A DNA stretch of 7,479 nucleotides from Rhodoferax sp. (GTDB lineage: Bacteria > Pseudomonadota > Gammaproteobacteria > Burkholderiales > Burkholderiaceae_C), in NCBI GenBank assembly GCA_018882485.1, contig VERU01000113.1, positions 1-7,479 on the forward strand, in the 5' to 3' direction. The notes below the pieces were generated by a model. The model saw only the letters and a list, made by a program, of their open reading frames with translations. It did no database searches and had not been told where the DNA came from. This document shows, one piece after another, positions 6,493-7,479 of the stretch. The position numbers were made by a program, and so were the translations under genes. Positions within the stretch are counted from its first letter, which is position 1. The number at the start of each line of letters is the position of its first letter.

Positions 6493-6498
6493 ATTGTA
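6493..6498 (-). promoter_or_regulatory. ribBA: Possible -10 element of ribBA giving a leaderless mRNA
   Basis: On the minus strand the sequence TACAAT (one mismatch to TATAAT) lies six bases before the ribBA ATG. Transcription would then start at or beside the ATG. No Shine-Dalgarno sequence lies close to the ATG; the nearest purine run, GAAGGTG, is more than 20 bases away. No good -35 hexamer is visible at the right distance in the GC-rich end of ribD. Confidence 0.35.
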
Positions 6499-6513
6499 GG
6501 CGGGGGTGCACCT

Positions 6514-7479
6514 TCAGGCCGGGCCCCGGCCGCCGTGGGGCCGGGCGCGCAGGCGCAGGTCGTCGCCGACGGTCACGGCCTCGACGAAGCGCCAGCGCAG
6601 GCGGGCGTCCAGGCCCGGCAGGGTGCCCAGCGCGGCCATCTCGCGGCCTTCGCCCAGCAGGCACGGCGCCAGGTAGACCAGCAGCTCGTCGACCAGCCCC
6701 TCGCGCAGGAACGAGCCGTTGAGCTTGTGCCCCGCCTCCACGTGCAGTTCGTTGATGCCGCGCGCGCCCAGGTCGGCCAGCATCGCCGCGAGCGCCACCT
6801 TGCCGGAGGGCCCGGGCTGCAGCCGCACCTGCGCCCCGGCGGCCTCCAGCGCGGCGCGCCGCGCCGCGTCTTCCACCGCCGCATACACGGCCACCGTGCC
6901 CGGCGCAGGCAGGATGCGGGCGTCCGCCGGCAACTGCAGCCGGGAGTCGACGACGATGCGCTGGGGTTGCCGCGGGGTGGGCACCCACCGCACGTCGAGC
7001 CGGGGGTCGTCTTCCAGCACGGTGCCGATGCCGGTGAGCACGGCCCCGGCCCGGCGGCGCCAGGCGTGGCCGTCGGTGCGAGCGGCCTCGCCGGTGATCC
7101 ATTGGCTGGTGCCGTCGGGCAGCGCGGTGCGGCCGTCCAGCGAGGCGGCGATCTTCATGCGCACGAACGGGCGGCCGCGCTCGAAGCGGGAGAAGAAGCC
7201 GATGTTGATTTCCCGCGCCGCGGCGGCGATGGCGGCGTCGGCGGGCACGCCGGGGCTGGCCGTCACCACCTCGATGCCTGCCGCGCGAAGGCGCTGCAGG
7301 CCCTGGCCGGCCACCAGCGGGTTCGGGTCGCCGGCGGCCACGACCACGCGCGCCAGGCCGGCCGCCACCAGGGCGTCGCAGCACGGCGGCGTGCGGCCGT
7401 GGTGGGCGCAGGGCTCGAGCGTCACCCAGGCCGTGGCGCCGCGCAGGTCGGCACCCGCGGCAGCGGCCTCGCGCAGCGC
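6514..7479 (-). CDS. ribD: Bifunctional riboflavin deaminase/reductase RibD, 5' end cut by window
   Basis: RibD deaminates 2,5-diamino-6-ribosylamino-pyrimidinone 5'-phosphate and then reduces the ribosyl side chain with NADPH, the second and third steps of riboflavin synthesis. The window holds 321 codons plus the TGA. The frame stays open to the edge, and family length (about 360-380) implies some 50-60 missing N-terminal residues, including the zinc-binding HAE. Visible deaminase residues are LEPCAHHGRTPPCCDAL (residues 21-37 of the visible part; Cys24 and Cys33 are zinc ligands) and DPNPLVAGQGL (51-61). The reductase domain (from about 103) shows RPFVRMKIAASLDGRTA, SQWITGEAAR, GIGTVLEDDPRLDVR (150-164) and ELHVEAGHKLNGSFL (244-258). 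A GTG at 7425 sits within the conserved zinc motif and is not a start. It ends 27 bp before ribBA, with no ribE between. Confidence 0.95.
   Translation of the reverse strand, partial: ALREAAAAGADLRGATAWVTLEPCAHHGRTPPCCDALVAAGLARVVVAAGDPNPLVAGQGLQRLRAAGIEVVTASPGVPADAAIAAAAREINIGFFSRFERGRPFVRMKIAASLDGRTALPDGTSQWITGEAARTDGHAWRRRAGAVLTGIGTVLEDDPRLDVRWVPTPRQPQRIVVDSRLQLPADARILPAPGTVAVYAAVEDAARRAALEAAGAQVRLQPGPSGKVALAAMLADLGARGINELHVEAGHKLNGSFLREGLVDELLVYLAPCLLGEGREMAALGTLPGLDARLRWRFVEAVTVGDDLRLRARPHGGRGPA

Noticed and set aside
5516..6499. Two long plus-strand open frames opposite ribBA
   Set aside because: Both mirror the conserved ribBA gene. They are Arg/Ser-rich or Gly/His/Gln-rich, as typical GC-rich shadows are, with no motif or ribosome-binding site.
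6487..6513. FMN riboswitch ahead of ribBA
   Set aside because: Such riboswitches often precede ribB, but the 27-bp spacer is far too short and the upstream DNA is ribD coding sequence.
1..7479. CRISPR array, tRNA or rRNA gene
   Set aside because: No regularly spaced direct repeats, no cloverleaf with a T-loop GTTCRANNC pattern in the right setting, and no rRNA-like sequence were found on reading both strands.

Overview
The window looks like a high-GC betaproteobacterial chromosome, most likely order Burkholderiales. The strongest evidence is the minus-strand block ribD - ribBA - ribH - nusB - aminotransferase. It carries the proteobacterial form of RibB, fused to a degenerate GTP cyclohydrolase II-like domain, and very GC-rich codon use. 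The assignment rests on gene order and protein motifs only.

The right part (about 3118-7479, all minus strand) is a conserved housekeeping operon. From 5' to 3' on the minus strand it holds ribD (deaminase/reductase, cut by the window edge), ribBA (DHBP synthase plus a decayed RibA-like domain), ribH (lumazine synthase), nusB (antitermination factor) and a class I PLP aminotransferase. ribH/nusB and nusB/aminotransferase overlap by one to four bases, so they are probably translationally coupled. RibD makes the pyrimidine intermediate, RibB makes the four-carbon unit, and RibH joins them into 6,7-dimethyl-8-ribityllumazine. The final enzyme, riboflavin synthase (ribE/ribC), often sits between ribD and ribBA in this order but is absent here.

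The left part (1-about 3117) is accessory DNA, visibly less GC-rich in places. It begins with what looks like the last residues of a tyrosine recombinase, followed by a strong 11-bp-stem hairpin. Next come a minus-strand DJ-1/PfpI-family gene and a complete IS5-family insertion sequence (about 940-2126) with recognisable terminal inverted repeats and an intact DDE transposase. Beyond the IS lies a two-gene plus-strand unit: a 69-residue protein with two membrane segments, then the N-terminal part of a large secreted-type protein. That fragment has a hydrophobic Gly/Ala-rich domain followed by the calcium-binding Asp-rich region found in RTX/haemolysin-type proteins. It breaks off after about residue 235, and its reading frame runs antisense into the 3' end of the aminotransferase gene. 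This suggests a deletion or recombination endpoint where the island meets the core operon.

The most unusual elements are the small membrane protein plus truncated calcium-binding protein pair, the lack of ribE in the rib block, the possible leaderless promoter of ribBA, and the palindromic element beside the integrase remnant.
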